Both the position numbers and the translations under genes were made by a program. A model generated the notes under the pieces. The model ran no database searches and was not told where the DNA came from. It saw only the letters and a program-made list of their open reading frames with translations. Shown here one piece after another: positions 53,135-62,612 of a stretch of DNA of 64,000 nt. This DNA is from an uncultured Saprospirales bacterium. Lineage in GTDB: Bacteria; Bacteroidota; Bacteroidia; Chitinophagales; Saprospiraceae. The stretch's first letter is position 1. Each line of letters begins with the position of its first letter. The stretch covers positions 1-64,000 of the forward strand of contig CALMIR010000139.1 of assembly GCA_937864265.1 (NCBI GenBank), in the 5' to 3' direction.

Positions 53135-53635
53135 TCAGGAATAGGCACAAATAATGCCGCCCATTAAAGCCAGGCTAATGATCCAGTAACCGGTATGGAT
53201 GGCGATATAAGGGAAGCGCCTACGCTCAAACAATGCTAAAATACCAACCACGGGCAGTGCAAAAAATATGCCGCTCAGTACGCCGTGGAAAGCACCATGC
53301 TTAAAAGTGCGGTAATTGCTGCCGTACTTTTCCATAAAATCCTGTAAATATACCATGAGGTCAGAGCCTTCTTGCATGAAACCGGCTTCGTCCACCAGGA
53401 TGGAGTAAACGTGGTTCTGATGGATAACAGTTACATTCATAACCGTTCCCAACATGAGGCTGAACAAGTAAGTCAGCCCAAAGATAAGGATCATGTTAGC
53501 GCCTTTGAGGTCTTCTTCCGTAAAACCACAAGATTTCATCCAGGCATTTCCCAGAACTTTTGGGTTATACCATATAGCTCCTACTACAAGCGGAACCAAT
53601 GCAGCCAGTAAAATAATCGGAAAATTAAAAATCAT
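53135..53635 (-). CDS. DUF1761 family membrane protein
   Basis: 166 aa with four membrane segments. The opening IILLAALVPLVVGAIWYNPKVLGNAWMK is the DUF1761 signature, and the second half has FKHGAFHGVLSGIFFALPVVGILALFERR. Function of the family is unknown. The gene diverges from the gamma-glutamyltransferase gene. Confidence 0.9.
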   Translation of the reverse strand: MIFNFPIILLAALVPLVVGAIWYNPKVLGNAWMKSCGFTEEDLKGANMILIFGLTYLFSLMLGTVMNVTVIHQNHVYSILVDEAGFMQEGSDLMVYLQDFMEKYGSNYRTFKHGAFHGVLSGIFFALPVVGILALFERRRFPYIAIHTGYWIISLALMGGIICAYS

Positions 53636-53796
53636 GGGTGATGGATTTAAGAAAAGTTTTAAAAAAAAGTTGGTTAAATAATTTGTTGCAATATAAAGTT
53701 GTTTTTGGAAATTCCAGAAATTTTTTTAAAATTTATTTTTTTGAAATAGACTTGTACCATTTCACCTATTTTTACGGATAGCAAACAGAAGGACTT

Positions 53797-55650
53797 ATGA
53801 AAAAAAACTATTTGTACGGCATCATTTTAGCACTGCTTCTTCCGGTGCTAGCCTGTTCACAAGCGACACAAAAACCCGTCCTTCATGCTAAGCATTGGCT
53901 GGCTATAACGGGAAAACCGCTGGCGGCTAGCGCAGGGGCTATGATTTTTCAACAAGGCGGCAACGCCGTGGATGCGGCCTGTGCCATGCTGGCTGCCACC
54001 TGCACCATGTGGGATGTGCTGAGTTGGGGCGGAGAAACGCAGGCATTGATTTACAATCCCCATACTGGAGAAGTAATTGGCATCAACGCTTTAGGAGTAG
54101 CGCCCACTGGAGCAACGCTTGATTTCTTTAAGGAAAAGGGCATGTCTGCGCCACCGGCTTATGGCCCTTTAGCGGCAGTTACCCCGGGTACTCCGGGAGG
54201 TCTGATGACGATGCTAGCCGAATATGGTACGATGAGTTTGGAAGCAGTGCTAACGCCAGCACTGGAAATGGCAGAAGGTTACCCCATTGAAGCGCAAACC
54301 GCTAATTCCATTGAACGCAACAAGGAATTAATCAAAAGCTGGCCTTATTCCAAAAAAGTTTTTCTTACCCATTCGGGCGAAGCACGCGAAGCGCCAGAAG
54401 CGGGTGAAATTTTCCGACAGGAGGATTTAAAAGCCAGCCTCTTGAAGCTAATCGAAGCGGAAAAAGCGGCCATCCAGGCGGGTAAAAGCAGGAAAGAAGC
54501 CATTTATGCTGCCTATGATCGATTCTATACGGGCGATCTCGGCCAGGAATTTGTACGGGGCTGTCAGGAACAAGGCGGACTCATTACGATGGACGATCTG
54601 AAAAACTGGAAAGTCTATATTGAACAACCTGTTAGCACCAATTACAAAGGGATCGATGTGTATAAGCTCAGTTCGTGGGTACAAGGCCCGGCGATGCTGC
54701 AAGCGCTCAATTTGGTTGAAAATTTTGATGTGCCAAGCATGGGTTACAACTCGGATCGCTACATCCATTTTTTGTATCAAGTCATGAACCTCTCTTTTGC
54801 CGATCGGGATTTTTATTACGGCGATCCCTATTTCCCGCCAGAGGAACCATTGAAAGGCTTGTTGAGCAAAGATTATGCCCGCAAACGCGCCCAACTCATC
54901 CAATGGGATCAAAATTTACCCGACCTGGCTCCAGGCGATCCATACCCCTTTCAGGGGGCGGCAAATCCCTATAAGGAACTTCTTAAAAATTGGCATACGA
55001 TCAGCGATACGCCTGCATCCAGTGGCGGTGCGGCTGCCCCAGATGATATCCACCGGCGCACTTTCAATAGTGGTACGACAACCATACAGGCATGCGACGA
55101 GGAGGGATGGGTGGTTTCTGTTACCCCCAGTGGCGGTTGGATACCGGCCTGTATTGCTGGAAATACAGGTATGGGCATGAGCCAACGCATGCAGAGCTTC
55201 GTTCTGGATGAGGCAGACAATCCATATAATGTATTGGTGCCGGGGAAACGTCCGCGTGCGACCCTGACACCCTCTATGGCGCTCAAAGATGGCAAACCTT
55301 ACCTCTCTTTTGCGGTGCAGGGCGGCGATTCCCAAGATCAAAACCTATTGCAGTTTTTTTTGAATGTTGTAGAGTTTGGCATGAATGTGCAGCAGGCTTG
55401 TGAGGCAGCCAATTTCAACAGCTTTCAAATGCGTTCGTCCTTTGGTGAGCATGAAAGCAAACCGGGACATTTGCTTTTGCGAAACGATGTACCAGCCTGG
55501 ACTAGGGCAGCGTTAAAAGAAAAAGGCTACACCCTACAGTTTGACGACCGTACCTCAGGCCCGATTAATGCGATTTATTTTGACTGGGTGCACGGCAGTT
55601 TTTGGGGCGGTAGTAGCAACCATGGCGAGGATTATGGAATTGGTTGGTAG
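53797..55650 (+). CDS. Gamma-glutamyltransferase family lipoprotein
   Basis: 617 aa. Lipoprotein signal LLLPVLACSQATQ. The GGT fold is shown by GKPLAASAGAMIFQQGGNAVDAACAMLAA at the N-terminus and the probable autocleavage/nucleophile Thr at Thr427 in NSGTTTIQACDEEG, where relatives have TTHxxVxD. Later segments PSGGWIP, GKRPRATLTPSMAL and AVQGGDSQDQNLLQ fit the small subunit. GGT enzymes hydrolyse or transfer gamma-glutamyl groups, for example from glutathione; as a lipoprotein it acts outside the inner membrane. Substrate preference is unknown. Confidence 0.92.
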   Translation: MKKNYLYGIILALLLPVLACSQATQKPVLHAKHWLAITGKPLAASAGAMIFQQGGNAVDAACAMLAATCTMWDVLSWGGETQALIYNPHTGEVIGINALGVAPTGATLDFFKEKGMSAPPAYGPLAAVTPGTPGGLMTMLAEYGTMSLEAVLTPALEMAEGYPIEAQTANSIERNKELIKSWPYSKKVFLTHSGEAREAPEAGEIFRQEDLKASLLKLIEAEKAAIQAGKSRKEAIYAAYDRFYTGDLGQEFVRGCQEQGGLITMDDLKNWKVYIEQPVSTNYKGIDVYKLSSWVQGPAMLQALNLVENFDVPSMGYNSDRYIHFLYQVMNLSFADRDFYYGDPYFPPEEPLKGLLSKDYARKRAQLIQWDQNLPDLAPGDPYPFQGAANPYKELLKNWHTISDTPASSGGAAAPDDIHRRTFNSGTTTIQACDEEGWVVSVTPSGGWIPACIAGNTGMGMSQRMQSFVLDEADNPYNVLVPGKRPRATLTPSMALKDGKPYLSFAVQGGDSQDQNLLQFFLNVVEFGMNVQQACEAANFNSFQMRSSFGEHESKPGHLLLRNDVPAWTRAALKEKGYTLQFDDRTSGPINAIYFDWVHGSFWGGSSNHGEDYGIGW

Positions 55651-55854
55651 GGGCAGGTATTTTGATTTGTATCATCGGGCAGATAACCGTTAAAACTTGA
55701 CTGCGGTGTTGTTGCTACGCAAAAAAAGCTTACCTTGCAGGAAGGTATTGGCAGCCTGAGAGGCCATTTTTGGTTTTCTGACAAAAATGCGCGGAAAGTA
55801 ATGCATATATTTTACTAAAAATATTTATTATTGCCGTCAAAACAAACCGAAAAA

Positions 55855-56439
55855 ATGAGATTATTAATCAACTTAGTTCTGATTGCAATAATTGCTGGAT
55901 TGATATGGGTGCTGATTAGTAGCATCCGTGAGCCGATCGCTTTTAAAGCAGAAAAGGAAAAACGGGAGCAGGCAGTCATCGCTAAACTCCGTACTATCCG
56001 GACTGTACAGGAGGCTTACCGCAATATTACAGGCATATTTGCATCTGATTTTGATGAATTATCTAAAACCTTGAAGGAAGGAAGATTTGCCATCATCAGT
56101 GTTATAGGTGACCCGGACGATCCCAACTTCACAGGAGAAATCATTTACGACACCACTTACATGTCTGCTCTTGACTCTATGACTGCTCTGGGGATCAACT
56201 TGGATTCCCTGAAATACGTTCCTTATGGAAAAGGGGTCAGCTTTGATATACAGGCAGATACCATCGATTACCAAAAGACTTTGGTACCCGTTGTAGAAGT
56301 AGGGGTGAAGCGCAAAGTATTTATGGGCAAATACGCGGATGCCCGTTTTTCAAGATACGACAATACGTATGATCCAAATAGTATCTTGAAGTTTGGCAAC
56401 CTGGGCGCGCCCAATCTTTCAGGAAACTGGGGAGAATGA
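55855..56439 (+). CDS. Uncharacterised membrane-anchored protein upstream of DUF3822
   Basis: 194 aa from the ATG at 55855; eight residues more would be possible. One N-terminal membrane helix (LLINLVLIAIIAGLIWVLISS) is followed by an alpha-helical region (EKEKREQAVIAKLRTIRTVQEAYRNITG) and a beta-rich tail. The shape resembles a pseudopilin, though no prepilin cleavage site is evident. Its stop overlaps the start of the next gene by four bases (ATGA), so the two are coupled. Confidence 0.7.
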   Translation: MRLLINLVLIAIIAGLIWVLISSIREPIAFKAEKEKREQAVIAKLRTIRTVQEAYRNITGIFASDFDELSKTLKEGRFAIISVIGDPDDPNFTGEIIYDTTYMSALDSMTALGINLDSLKYVPYGKGVSFDIQADTIDYQKTLVPVVEVGVKRKVFMGKYADARFSRYDNTYDPNSILKFGNLGAPNLSGNWGE

Positions 56440-57284
56440 TCACTAAGGAAATTATTGAAGACAATTTTTCCCAAAGAAATACACTTTCTTACGAACTGTC
56501 CATCCTTATTGGGGTGGACAGTTTTGATTATGTCATAACAGATGTCGGTCATCAGATACTGGCACTGACAAGTACTGCTTTCGATCCAGCCAAAGCGACC
56601 TTATTGGATCAAATCAAGCAAGAGCTAGAGCAGCAGCATCCTTTGCTCAAAAATCGGTACAAGAACGTGAAAGTTGCTTGTGCCAACGAAAAAATGACGC
56701 TGATCCCCAGCCGTTTGTACAACGATGCAGAACGCATTACCTACCTCAGCCAAACCATTACGCTAAAAGCAGAAGATGAAATCCGGGTCAATGACTTACC
56801 CGTTTTGCAAGCCAAAAATGTTTTTGCGATCCCCATTGCGGTAACCGAGTTGGTTCAACAGCACTTTTCAGGTGCCCGTATCTTCCACCTTTGTTCTGCT
56901 TTACTGACGGGATTCCGGCAATCCATTACGCCATCGGAGCGCCAATTCCGAGTATTGGTACATTTGAAAGGAGATTTACTGTACATTACTCTTTTTGACC
57001 ATGCCCACCTTTTCTATTGCAATTCCTTTTCCTACAAAAGTGCTAAAGATTTTTTGTATTATATCTTACTGGTATTCAAGCAGTTCGATTTGAATCCAGA
57101 GGAGATTCCCCTTTGGGTATCTGGGCGACTGGTGCCTGATTCTGAGATTTATCGCCTCTTATACCGCTACATCCGGCATTTGCATTTTGTGCGATTGCCC
57201 GCCTTTTACCAAGCTGGGCCAAAGTTGAGCGAAGAACCAGCTCATTTTTATTTTGATCTGCTAAGCATTAATCTGTGCGTATAG
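56436..57284 (+). CDS. DUF3822 family protein
   Basis: 282 aa. The start NTLSYELSILIGVDSFDYVITD and the long central SFSYKSAKDFLYYILLVFKQFDL match the Bacteroidota DUF3822 family, whose fold is thought to be actin-like (ASKHA); function is unknown. It has no signal peptide. Overlaps the upstream gene by four bases. Confidence 0.85.
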   Translation: MITKEIIEDNFSQRNTLSYELSILIGVDSFDYVITDVGHQILALTSTAFDPAKATLLDQIKQELEQQHPLLKNRYKNVKVACANEKMTLIPSRLYNDAERITYLSQTITLKAEDEIRVNDLPVLQAKNVFAIPIAVTELVQQHFSGARIFHLCSALLTGFRQSITPSERQFRVLVHLKGDLLYITLFDHAHLFYCNSFSYKSAKDFLYYILLVFKQFDLNPEEIPLWVSGRLVPDSEIYRLLYRYIRHLHFVRLPAFYQAGPKLSEEPAHFYFDLLSINLCV

Positions 57285-57308
57285 CTTAGCTTGAGCTATA
57301 AATGGACT

Positions 57309-57358
57309 CCAAAAAAAAAAGCCGCCTGCCATGCAATGCACCACAAGCGACTTATGTA
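57309..57358 (-). terminator. Intrinsic terminator of the rpsF-rpsR-rplI operon
   Basis: Read on the minus strand, a G+C-rich stem (AGTCGCTTG pairing with CAGGCGGCT, with G-U pairs, then an internal loop and TGCA) is followed by ten T. It lies about 20 bases after the rplI stop. Confidence 0.8.
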
Positions 57359-57379
57359 GATTGTAATAAAAGGTACGAA

Positions 57380-57826
57380 TTATTCTTCTACCACTTCAAA
57401 ATTGACGATGCATTCTACATCGGGGTGAAGATTTAGGCGGGCAGCGTAATTACCCAATTCTTTCACATCTTCTGGCAGCACTACCTTGCGGCGATCTACC
57501 TCGATGTCGAACTGATCTTTCAGTGCCGCAGCAATTTGAACGTTGGTCACGCTACCAAAAATCTTGCCACTGGTACCAGCTTTAGCACCAATTTTAAGCA
57601 CTTCTCCTTTCAAACGATTGGCCACAGCCTGGAATTCGGACAAGCGGGCAGCCAATTCTTCGGCTTCTTTTTGCTTGATATCATCCAGCTTTTTGCGGTT
57701 GATCGAATTGGCGACCATTGCCATGCCCTTCGGAATGAGAAAATTCCGGGCATAGCCAGGCTTGACACTCACTATCTCGTGCTTGTCGCCTACTTTTTCT
57801 ATATCTTCCAACAATATGATGTCCAT
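57380..57826 (-). CDS. rplI: Large ribosomal subunit protein bL9
   Basis: 148 aa, normal length. MDIILLEDIEKVGDKHEIVSVKPGYARNFLIPKGMA is the bL9 N-domain, followed by the central helix and the C-terminal rRNA-binding domain (GKIFGSVTNVQIAAAL). Last gene of the three-gene ribosomal operon, 24 bases after rpsR, with a terminator downstream. Confidence 0.98.
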   Translation of the reverse strand: MDIILLEDIEKVGDKHEIVSVKPGYARNFLIPKGMAMVANSINRKKLDDIKQKEAEELAARLSEFQAVANRLKGEVLKIGAKAGTSGKIFGSVTNVQIAAALKDQFDIEVDRRKVVLPEDVKELGNYAARLNLHPDVECIVNFEVVEE

Positions 57827-57850
57827 GATGAATTCAATTTTGGAGGTGAA

Positions 57851-58117
57851 TTATTTGAGCAAATCGGTCACATAAGGCAACAAAGCAAGGTGGCGTGCGC
57901 GCTTGATGGCGGTGGACACTTTGCGCTGGTATTTCAGCGAATTGCCGGTAATGCGGCGAGGCAAAATCTTGCCTTGCTCATTGACAAATTGGGTCAAAAA
58001 TTCGGTGTCTTTGTAATCAATGTATTTGATGCCAAAGCGGCGAAAACGGCAGTACTTTTTGCGGTTTTGCCCAATCTTAGGATTGCTGAGAAATTTTATA
58101 TCGTCTTTGCTAGCCAT
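57851..58117 (-). CDS. rpsR: Small ribosomal subunit protein bS18
   Basis: 88 aa. Family core is [58 protein letters not shown], the rRNA-binding bS18 segment. It binds next to bS6 on the small subunit platform. Spacing to rpsF is 19 bases; no zinc-binding Cys are present. Confidence 0.98.
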   Translation of the reverse strand: MASKDDIKFLSNPKIGQNRKKYCRFRRFGIKYIDYKDTEFLTQFVNEQGKILPRRITGNSLKYQRKVSTAIKRARHLALLPYVTDLLK

Positions 58118-58136
58118 TTTTCAAACATTTAAAGGG

Positions 58137-58628
58137 TTATTCTTCTTCTTCAACGACTGGTGCTGGTGCCGCTACTTTTTCAACCGGCTTGGCTACTGGC
58201 GTAGGTGCAGGAGCAACTGGCGCTGGTGCAACTGGAGCGGGAGCTGCTGGAACAGGAGTCGCTTCTTTTCTGCTTTTCTTTTTGCCAATCAACCCGGCGC
58301 GTTTATCGGCATTGTATTTGATGCCGTATTTGTCCAGTTTGACAGTTAAAAAGCGGATGATGCGCTCGTCCCGGCGGAATGCCAGTTCCATTTTCTCCAG
58401 AAAGTCGCCGCTTTCCGATTGAAATTCGATGCAAAAATAATTTCCCGACGTGCGTTTGTTGATCGGATAGGCCAAACCGCGCAATCCCATTTCGTCCACA
58501 TTCACAATGGAGCAACCCTCTTTGCTGAGGTGATCAACATACGTCTGAGCTGTCGATTTTACTTCTTCCCCCGACAGCACGGGGTCAACGATGAAAGTTA
58601 CTTCGTAATTTTTCATTGGGTCAGACAT
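58137..58628 (-). CDS. rpsF: Small ribosomal subunit protein bS6 with Ala/Pro-rich C-terminal extension
   Basis: 163 aa. The first 105 residues are bS6 (YEVTFIVDPVLSGEEVKSTAQTYV, GLRGLAYPINKRTSGNYFCIEF). After GLIGKKKSRKEAT comes a low-complexity tail of about 45 residues, PVPAAPAPVAPAPVAPAP... ending VVEEEE. The tail is absent from most short bS6 proteins and is likely disordered. First gene of rpsF-rpsR-rplI, under a consensus promoter. Confidence 0.96.
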   Translation of the reverse strand: MSDPMKNYEVTFIVDPVLSGEEVKSTAQTYVDHLSKEGCSIVNVDEMGLRGLAYPINKRTSGNYFCIEFQSESGDFLEKMELAFRRDERIIRFLTVKLDKYGIKYNADKRAGLIGKKKSRKEATPVPAAPAPVAPAPVAPAPTPVAKPVEKVAAPAPVVEEEE

Positions 58629-58671
58629 ATATTTGAATGAACTTGAAAATGCCTTTTCTTAAAGGCGGGTG

Positions 58672-58703
58672 CAAAGGTAGCAATTGTTATTTATATTTCC
58701 AAA
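58672..58703 (-). promoter_or_regulatory. Consensus Bacteroidetes promoter of the rpsF operon
   Basis: On the minus strand TTTG at 58703-58700, a 20-base spacer, then TACCTTTG at 58679-58672. This matches the primary sigma ABfr consensus TTTG-N19-21-TAnnTTTG perfectly, 43 bases before the rpsF start. Confidence 0.85.
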
Positions 58704-58778
58704 CGATGTTTTTTCCATCAAATCACGAGGATTTGTCAAAGAACCAATTATATTTGGTTAATAAAGCCGAAAACAAAT

Positions 58779-59138
58779 ATGAAAGCAAAGTGTCACGAAT
58801 GCGGAGAACTCATCATAGGCCGACAAGACAAGAAGTTTTGTTCCGATAGCTGTCGGAGCACTTATAACAACCGCCTCAACAAAGATGTCGGCAATTTCAT
58901 GCGCAATATCAACAACATATTGAGGAAAAATCGGCGCATTCTGGAGGAACTGAACACCAACGGCAAAACCAAGGTACACCGCGACAGGCTGATGGAAAGG
59001 GGCTTCAAATTCAGCTATTTCACCAACGAGTTTGTCACCAAATCGGGTAATACCTATCGATTTTGCTACGATCAGGGGTACATTGAAATCGAAAACGACT
59101 TTTACACTTTGGTGGTTCGCCAGGAGTATGTCGAGTGA
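58779..59138 (+). CDS. Zinc-ribbon-like small protein
   Basis: 119 aa. CHECGELIIGRQDKKFCSDSCRSTY (residues 5-29) is a four-Cys zinc knuckle CxxC...CxxxC. The rest is helical and basic (NRLNKDVGNFMRNINNILRKNRRIL), then a beta-like C-terminal half. A conserved Bacteroidota hypothetical that could bind nucleic acid. Divergent from rpsF. Confidence 0.75.
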   Translation: MKAKCHECGELIIGRQDKKFCSDSCRSTYNNRLNKDVGNFMRNINNILRKNRRILEELNTNGKTKVHRDRLMERGFKFSYFTNEFVTKSGNTYRFCYDQGYIEIENDFYTLVVRQEYVE

Positions 59139-59203
59139 GTGACTTGGAGGAAGCGGGGTAGAGGGGGATAGTTGTTCTAGCAAATGGGTTGAATTTTGAA
59201 TAG

Positions 59204-59242
59204 CACGCGGCTAATTTCATAAAAGACAAAATTAGCCACGTG
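59204..59242. terminator. Bidirectional hairpin between convergent genes
   Basis: CACG-C-GGCTAATTT at 59204-59217 pairs with AAATTAGCC-A-CGTG at 59229-59242 (one single-base mismatch on each side) across an 11-base loop. It separates the zinc-ribbon gene from the M1 peptidase gene. Confidence 0.6.
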
Positions 59243-59262
59243 TTAGTATCCAAAAGGGTTTC

Positions 59263-61242
59263 TTATTGTATCTGCACCTGCCGAGATAATTTACCAACTT
59301 CGTTTTTCATGCTTATAATATAAGTACCTGCCGTCAAATGGTCAAGGTCAAAAGTTAAGTTGTTTTCGCCTTGAGTTAAATAGGCAGAATGGCTAAAAAT
59401 CAGCCGACCTGCAGCATCTTGCAATGAAAAGAGCAACTGGCCGGAAGTTGGAGCTGTGGCTATCAGCCTTATCGTAGAACCCAATACAGGATTTGGCTTG
59501 AGTTGTAGGTCGAAACCGGATGTAGCCAGGTTAGAAGTGCCAACTGCTCCGTGTTGAACCGTATTGTTTTTGGAAATCAGCCATAAATCTGGGTCAAACA
59601 AAACGGATGCTACTGTGAAATCCACTTGCTCTTGGAATATCTGCCCATCCCAAGTATGATCTAGCACGATGTCTTTGCGCTCGCCATTACTACCTATCAA
59701 ACGCAAAGGCAAAGGCATTTCAAAATAGCTGACAGAAGCGTGTGACTGGGTTTGATGAATGATAATGCTTAGTTGGTTATCAAGGTCTTGTGACCAGTTG
59801 ATTTGATAAGACGGATAACCTTCTCCAACAAACCAGTCGGCAAAAAAAGCCTCTAAGTCCTGGTCGCTGGCTACTTCCAGGTGGCTTTTCAGTTGGCTGG
59901 TGCGAGCAAAGTTGTGTTGTCGGTCAATCAGGTAGTTCCGGATGCCTTGAAAAAATGCAGCATCACCCAGCTTCCAGCGCAACATGTTGAGTAGGTAGGC
60001 GCCTTTGTAGTAGGAGAGTCGGCTGCTAAAAATACGGCTGACGCTTGTTGTATCATCTACCCGCACAGATCCGCCAGGCTGGCTGGTAATGCTGTTCAGT
60101 TTTTCGAGTTTCCAATTGTACCATTGTGTGATGATCTGTTCGGGAAACCGCTCTCGAGACAAGCCTTCCAAGTAAGTGGCAAAACCTTCATTGAGCCAGA
60201 TATCCTCCCAACTGCCACATGTGACCATATCTCCAAACCATTGATGCGCCAGTTCGTGCGATAGTAAAGTCCAGCCGTAACTGTTCACAAAACTCATGGT
60301 TTGGTGTTCCATGCCGCCTCCCCAACTGAATTGGGCATGGCCATATTTTTCTTCAGCGAAAGGATACCCTACAAAAAGCGAGTCAAAAAACTGTAAAACC
60401 TGTATGAGATCCTCCGTGCCGTTTTGAGCATCGGTAAGGCTTTCTGGATACACGTAGTTGACCATAGGCAATTGCGCGCCGTTGGAAAGGGGCACCATAT
60501 TCGTGTATTGGGTGTAGTTGGTCACAGCAACGGCCACCAGATAGGTCGCAATGGGGTAATGATGTTGCCAATGGTAGCGTTTTCTGCCGTCTTGAAAGGT
60601 GATTTCGCTTCGGAGCAAGCCGTTACTCGCAGCACGATACTGGGCAGGAGTAGTTACAAAAATGTCCAGTGAATCCAATTTATCGGTCAGTCCATTTTTG
60701 CAAGGCCACCAATCCTGGCTTCCAAACGGCTCGGAAAGTGTCCATAAAACAGGCATACCACTGTGGCTACTTTGGATAAATGACCCAAAACCACCCGATG
60801 GCGGCGATCCATGATAAGTGATGGAGAGCGAATCTAGTGTGCCTGAAGCTAAAGGCGTAGGCAGGAAAACACTCAGGCCATAATCGCCAGTCTGGGCAAA
60901 AGAAATATCCATACCGTGGTAGTGGATGGCGTCTATAACAAGCTGCGTTGATAGATTGAATTCGAGGCTCGACAGGGCATCTTCTTTGGCTTCAAAGTAA
61001 GCGGTTGCCGTACCTGCAATGGCATAAATAGCTGGATCAATTTCCCATTCCAAACGGTAGTAATGCAAATCGTAAGACAAGTCTTCAAAACTACTTAGCC
61101 CTCGAGTCTGTATAGTTTCGTTGAGGGCTGTAAGTGCCTTGTTGCAGTGCTGGTGGGCTTCTTCAAGAGGTGTATTTTGCGCTATACTCTGCTTTCCAAT
61201 GAGCAAGCTCAGAAAAAGCAGTAGCTTAAAGTATGCTTTCAT
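59263..61242 (-). CDS. M1 family aminopeptidase with T9SS type A tail
   Basis: 659 aa. Signal peptide (KLLLFLSLLIGKQSIAQ), then an M1 N-terminal domain, GGGMEHQT at 308-315 (the family GxMEN-type substrate motif, His in place of the usual Asn), zinc motif HELAHQWFGD with His329, Glu330, His333 and Glu352 downstream in WLNEGFATYLEG. The last 80 residues (LKPNPVLGSTIRLI onward) are a type A sorting domain. Exported zinc aminopeptidase, probably for protein nutrition. The extended C-terminal helical domain of longer M1 enzymes is missing. Confidence 0.93.
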   Translation of the reverse strand: MKAYFKLLLFLSLLIGKQSIAQNTPLEEAHQHCNKALTALNETIQTRGLSSFEDLSYDLHYYRLEWEIDPAIYAIAGTATAYFEAKEDALSSLEFNLSTQLVIDAIHYHGMDISFAQTGDYGLSVFLPTPLASGTLDSLSITYHGSPPSGGFGSFIQSSHSGMPVLWTLSEPFGSQDWWPCKNGLTDKLDSLDIFVTTPAQYRAASNGLLRSEITFQDGRKRYHWQHHYPIATYLVAVAVTNYTQYTNMVPLSNGAQLPMVNYVYPESLTDAQNGTEDLIQVLQFFDSLFVGYPFAEEKYGHAQFSWGGGMEHQTMSFVNSYGWTLLSHELAHQWFGDMVTCGSWEDIWLNEGFATYLEGLSRERFPEQIITQWYNWKLEKLNSITSQPGGSVRVDDTTSVSRIFSSRLSYYKGAYLLNMLRWKLGDAAFFQGIRNYLIDRQHNFARTSQLKSHLEVASDQDLEAFFADWFVGEGYPSYQINWSQDLDNQLSIIIHQTQSHASVSYFEMPLPLRLIGSNGERKDIVLDHTWDGQIFQEQVDFTVASVLFDPDLWLISKNNTVQHGAVGTSNLATSGFDLQLKPNPVLGSTIRLIATAPTSGQLLFSLQDAAGRLIFSHSAYLTQGENNLTFDLDHLTAGTYIISMKNEVGKLSRQVQIQ

Positions 61243-61345
61243 GTTGAGAAAAATTTAATTTAAAAATAGGATTAATAAAAGTGCTACTCTATTGGGTGCT
61301 TTAACCGTTGATCGCGATAAAAGTAATGTCAGGGTACAGGATTCC

Positions 61346-62083
61346 TCATTTTTGAAAAAATTTAGAAGTGAGAAAAAATAATAAAAAACCCGATGAGAGG
61401 GTAATTAATCCCAGCAGAGAAAATAGGCGTAATAGCCAATTGTTGATATTATCCCGACTGTTGTAATCCATCGTATGCAGCATCCATAGAAAGTCGAAGA
61501 TTCGCCATTGTTGGCTTCTAAAGGACTGCACAGTACCCAGCTTTGCTGCCACATAAACTGTGGTAGAATTGGGTTTTCCGAAAGATACCGCATAGGCAGG
61601 CAAGGGCTTTTCTCTGTATTCGTGGTGGGTGTGGGCATGAGTGATGTATTCAACTTTGAGGACCTTTGAGGGACTTTTTAAACTGGCCTGTGCTACCGAT
61701 ATGGCTTCCTCCTCACTCAAGGGTGGTTTTAAGTCCAAAGTTTGAGCATCGAGTAGAATTACCTTTTCCTCTGGGGAGAGTAATTGAATTTGGTAATAAG
61801 CCCGGCCAAGAATATCAATGATTTGTATTTGCGCAAAAGAAGCATTGGGCGATAATCGCTGCAAGGCTTCAAACCAGCCATCGTCTCGGATCGTTTGAGC
61901 GTCGATAGGTAAGGGTTGCTTATCTGCCATCTTGTTCTCGCCCCTGATATTGGAAATATCTGTCCAACTGAAATAGAGGCCACCCAAAGTCCAGGCTAGA
62001 AATTGTATGCCTAAAAATACGCCCAAATAACGATGTGCTTTACGCGTCCATTTCTGTAGCCGCCAGTGCTTACTCATGTCCAA
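61346..62083 (-). CDS. PepSY domain-containing membrane protein
   Basis: 245 aa. Opens with WTRKAHRYLGVFLGIQFLAWTLGGLYFSW, the usual PepSY_TM first helix, holds a periplasmic PepSY-like part (ISVAQASLKSPSKVLKVEYI and ...HTHHEYREKPLPAYAVSFG), and closes with a second helix region FSLLGLITLSSGFLLFFL. A His cluster (HAHTHHE) could bind metal. Third gene read from a four-gene leftward group with a CNGKC protein. Confidence 0.82.
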   Translation of the reverse strand: MDMSKHWRLQKWTRKAHRYLGVFLGIQFLAWTLGGLYFSWTDISNIRGENKMADKQPLPIDAQTIRDDGWFEALQRLSPNASFAQIQIIDILGRAYYQIQLLSPEEKVILLDAQTLDLKPPLSEEEAISVAQASLKSPSKVLKVEYITHAHTHHEYREKPLPAYAVSFGKPNSTTVYVAAKLGTVQSFRSQQWRIFDFLWMLHTMDYNSRDNINNWLLRLFSLLGLITLSSGFLLFFLTSKFFQK

Positions 62084-62147
62084 CTTGATTGTTTTGCTTC
62101 AAAAAGGGCAGCTTTACGAATAGAGCTGCCCACTTGTTACTCGATAG

Positions 62148-62552
62148 TTAGTGCGTTTCGTCTTTGCAGAGTCCAACGATCTGATGGAAAACATCGTGCA
62201 AATCGTTGAGTGCTGTGGTGATTTGTTCGTCCGTACTTTTACCGCCTTGTATGAGCTTATGTAATGATTTGCTGTCTTTTTTCAGTTGTTTGACGGCTGC
62301 TTTAATTGCCGTTGTCTGAAAAGTAGCTGGAATGGCCGATTTGGCTAATACCTTGGCTTTTTCAGCCATCTCGCCACTCCTGTTTTTTATAGGTGCCAAA
62401 TCGCCTTCCTCCGATGGATGAAAGGTTTGGGACATGACTCCGTGAAAGTTTTTCAACTCCATCCATTGGTCAAAAATAGATTGAGCAGATAGACCTTGGC
62501 CGGACATTCCCGCCAAGAAAGCAAAGGATAAGAGAAAGATTTTTTTGTACAT
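62148..62552 (-). CDS. Small exported helical protein
   Basis: 134 aa from the ATG at 62552, which gives a signal peptide (IFLLSFAFLAGMSGQGLSAQ). The mature part is helical with FHGVMSQTFHPSEEGDLAPI and a C-terminal LHDVFHQIVGLCKDETH; single Cys near the end. The pattern suggests a four-helix bundle somewhat like cytochrome c', but no CxxCH is present. Same strand as the PepSY gene, 64 bases away. Confidence 0.65.
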   Translation of the reverse strand: MYKKIFLLSFAFLAGMSGQGLSAQSIFDQWMELKNFHGVMSQTFHPSEEGDLAPIKNRSGEMAEKAKVLAKSAIPATFQTTAIKAAVKQLKKDSKSLHKLIQGGKSTDEQITTALNDLHDVFHQIVGLCKDETH

Positions 62553-62612
62553 GATGTTATCTGTTTGAAAATTTAACCCCGTGCCGCAATTGCGCCACAC
62601 GAGCGTGAAAGA

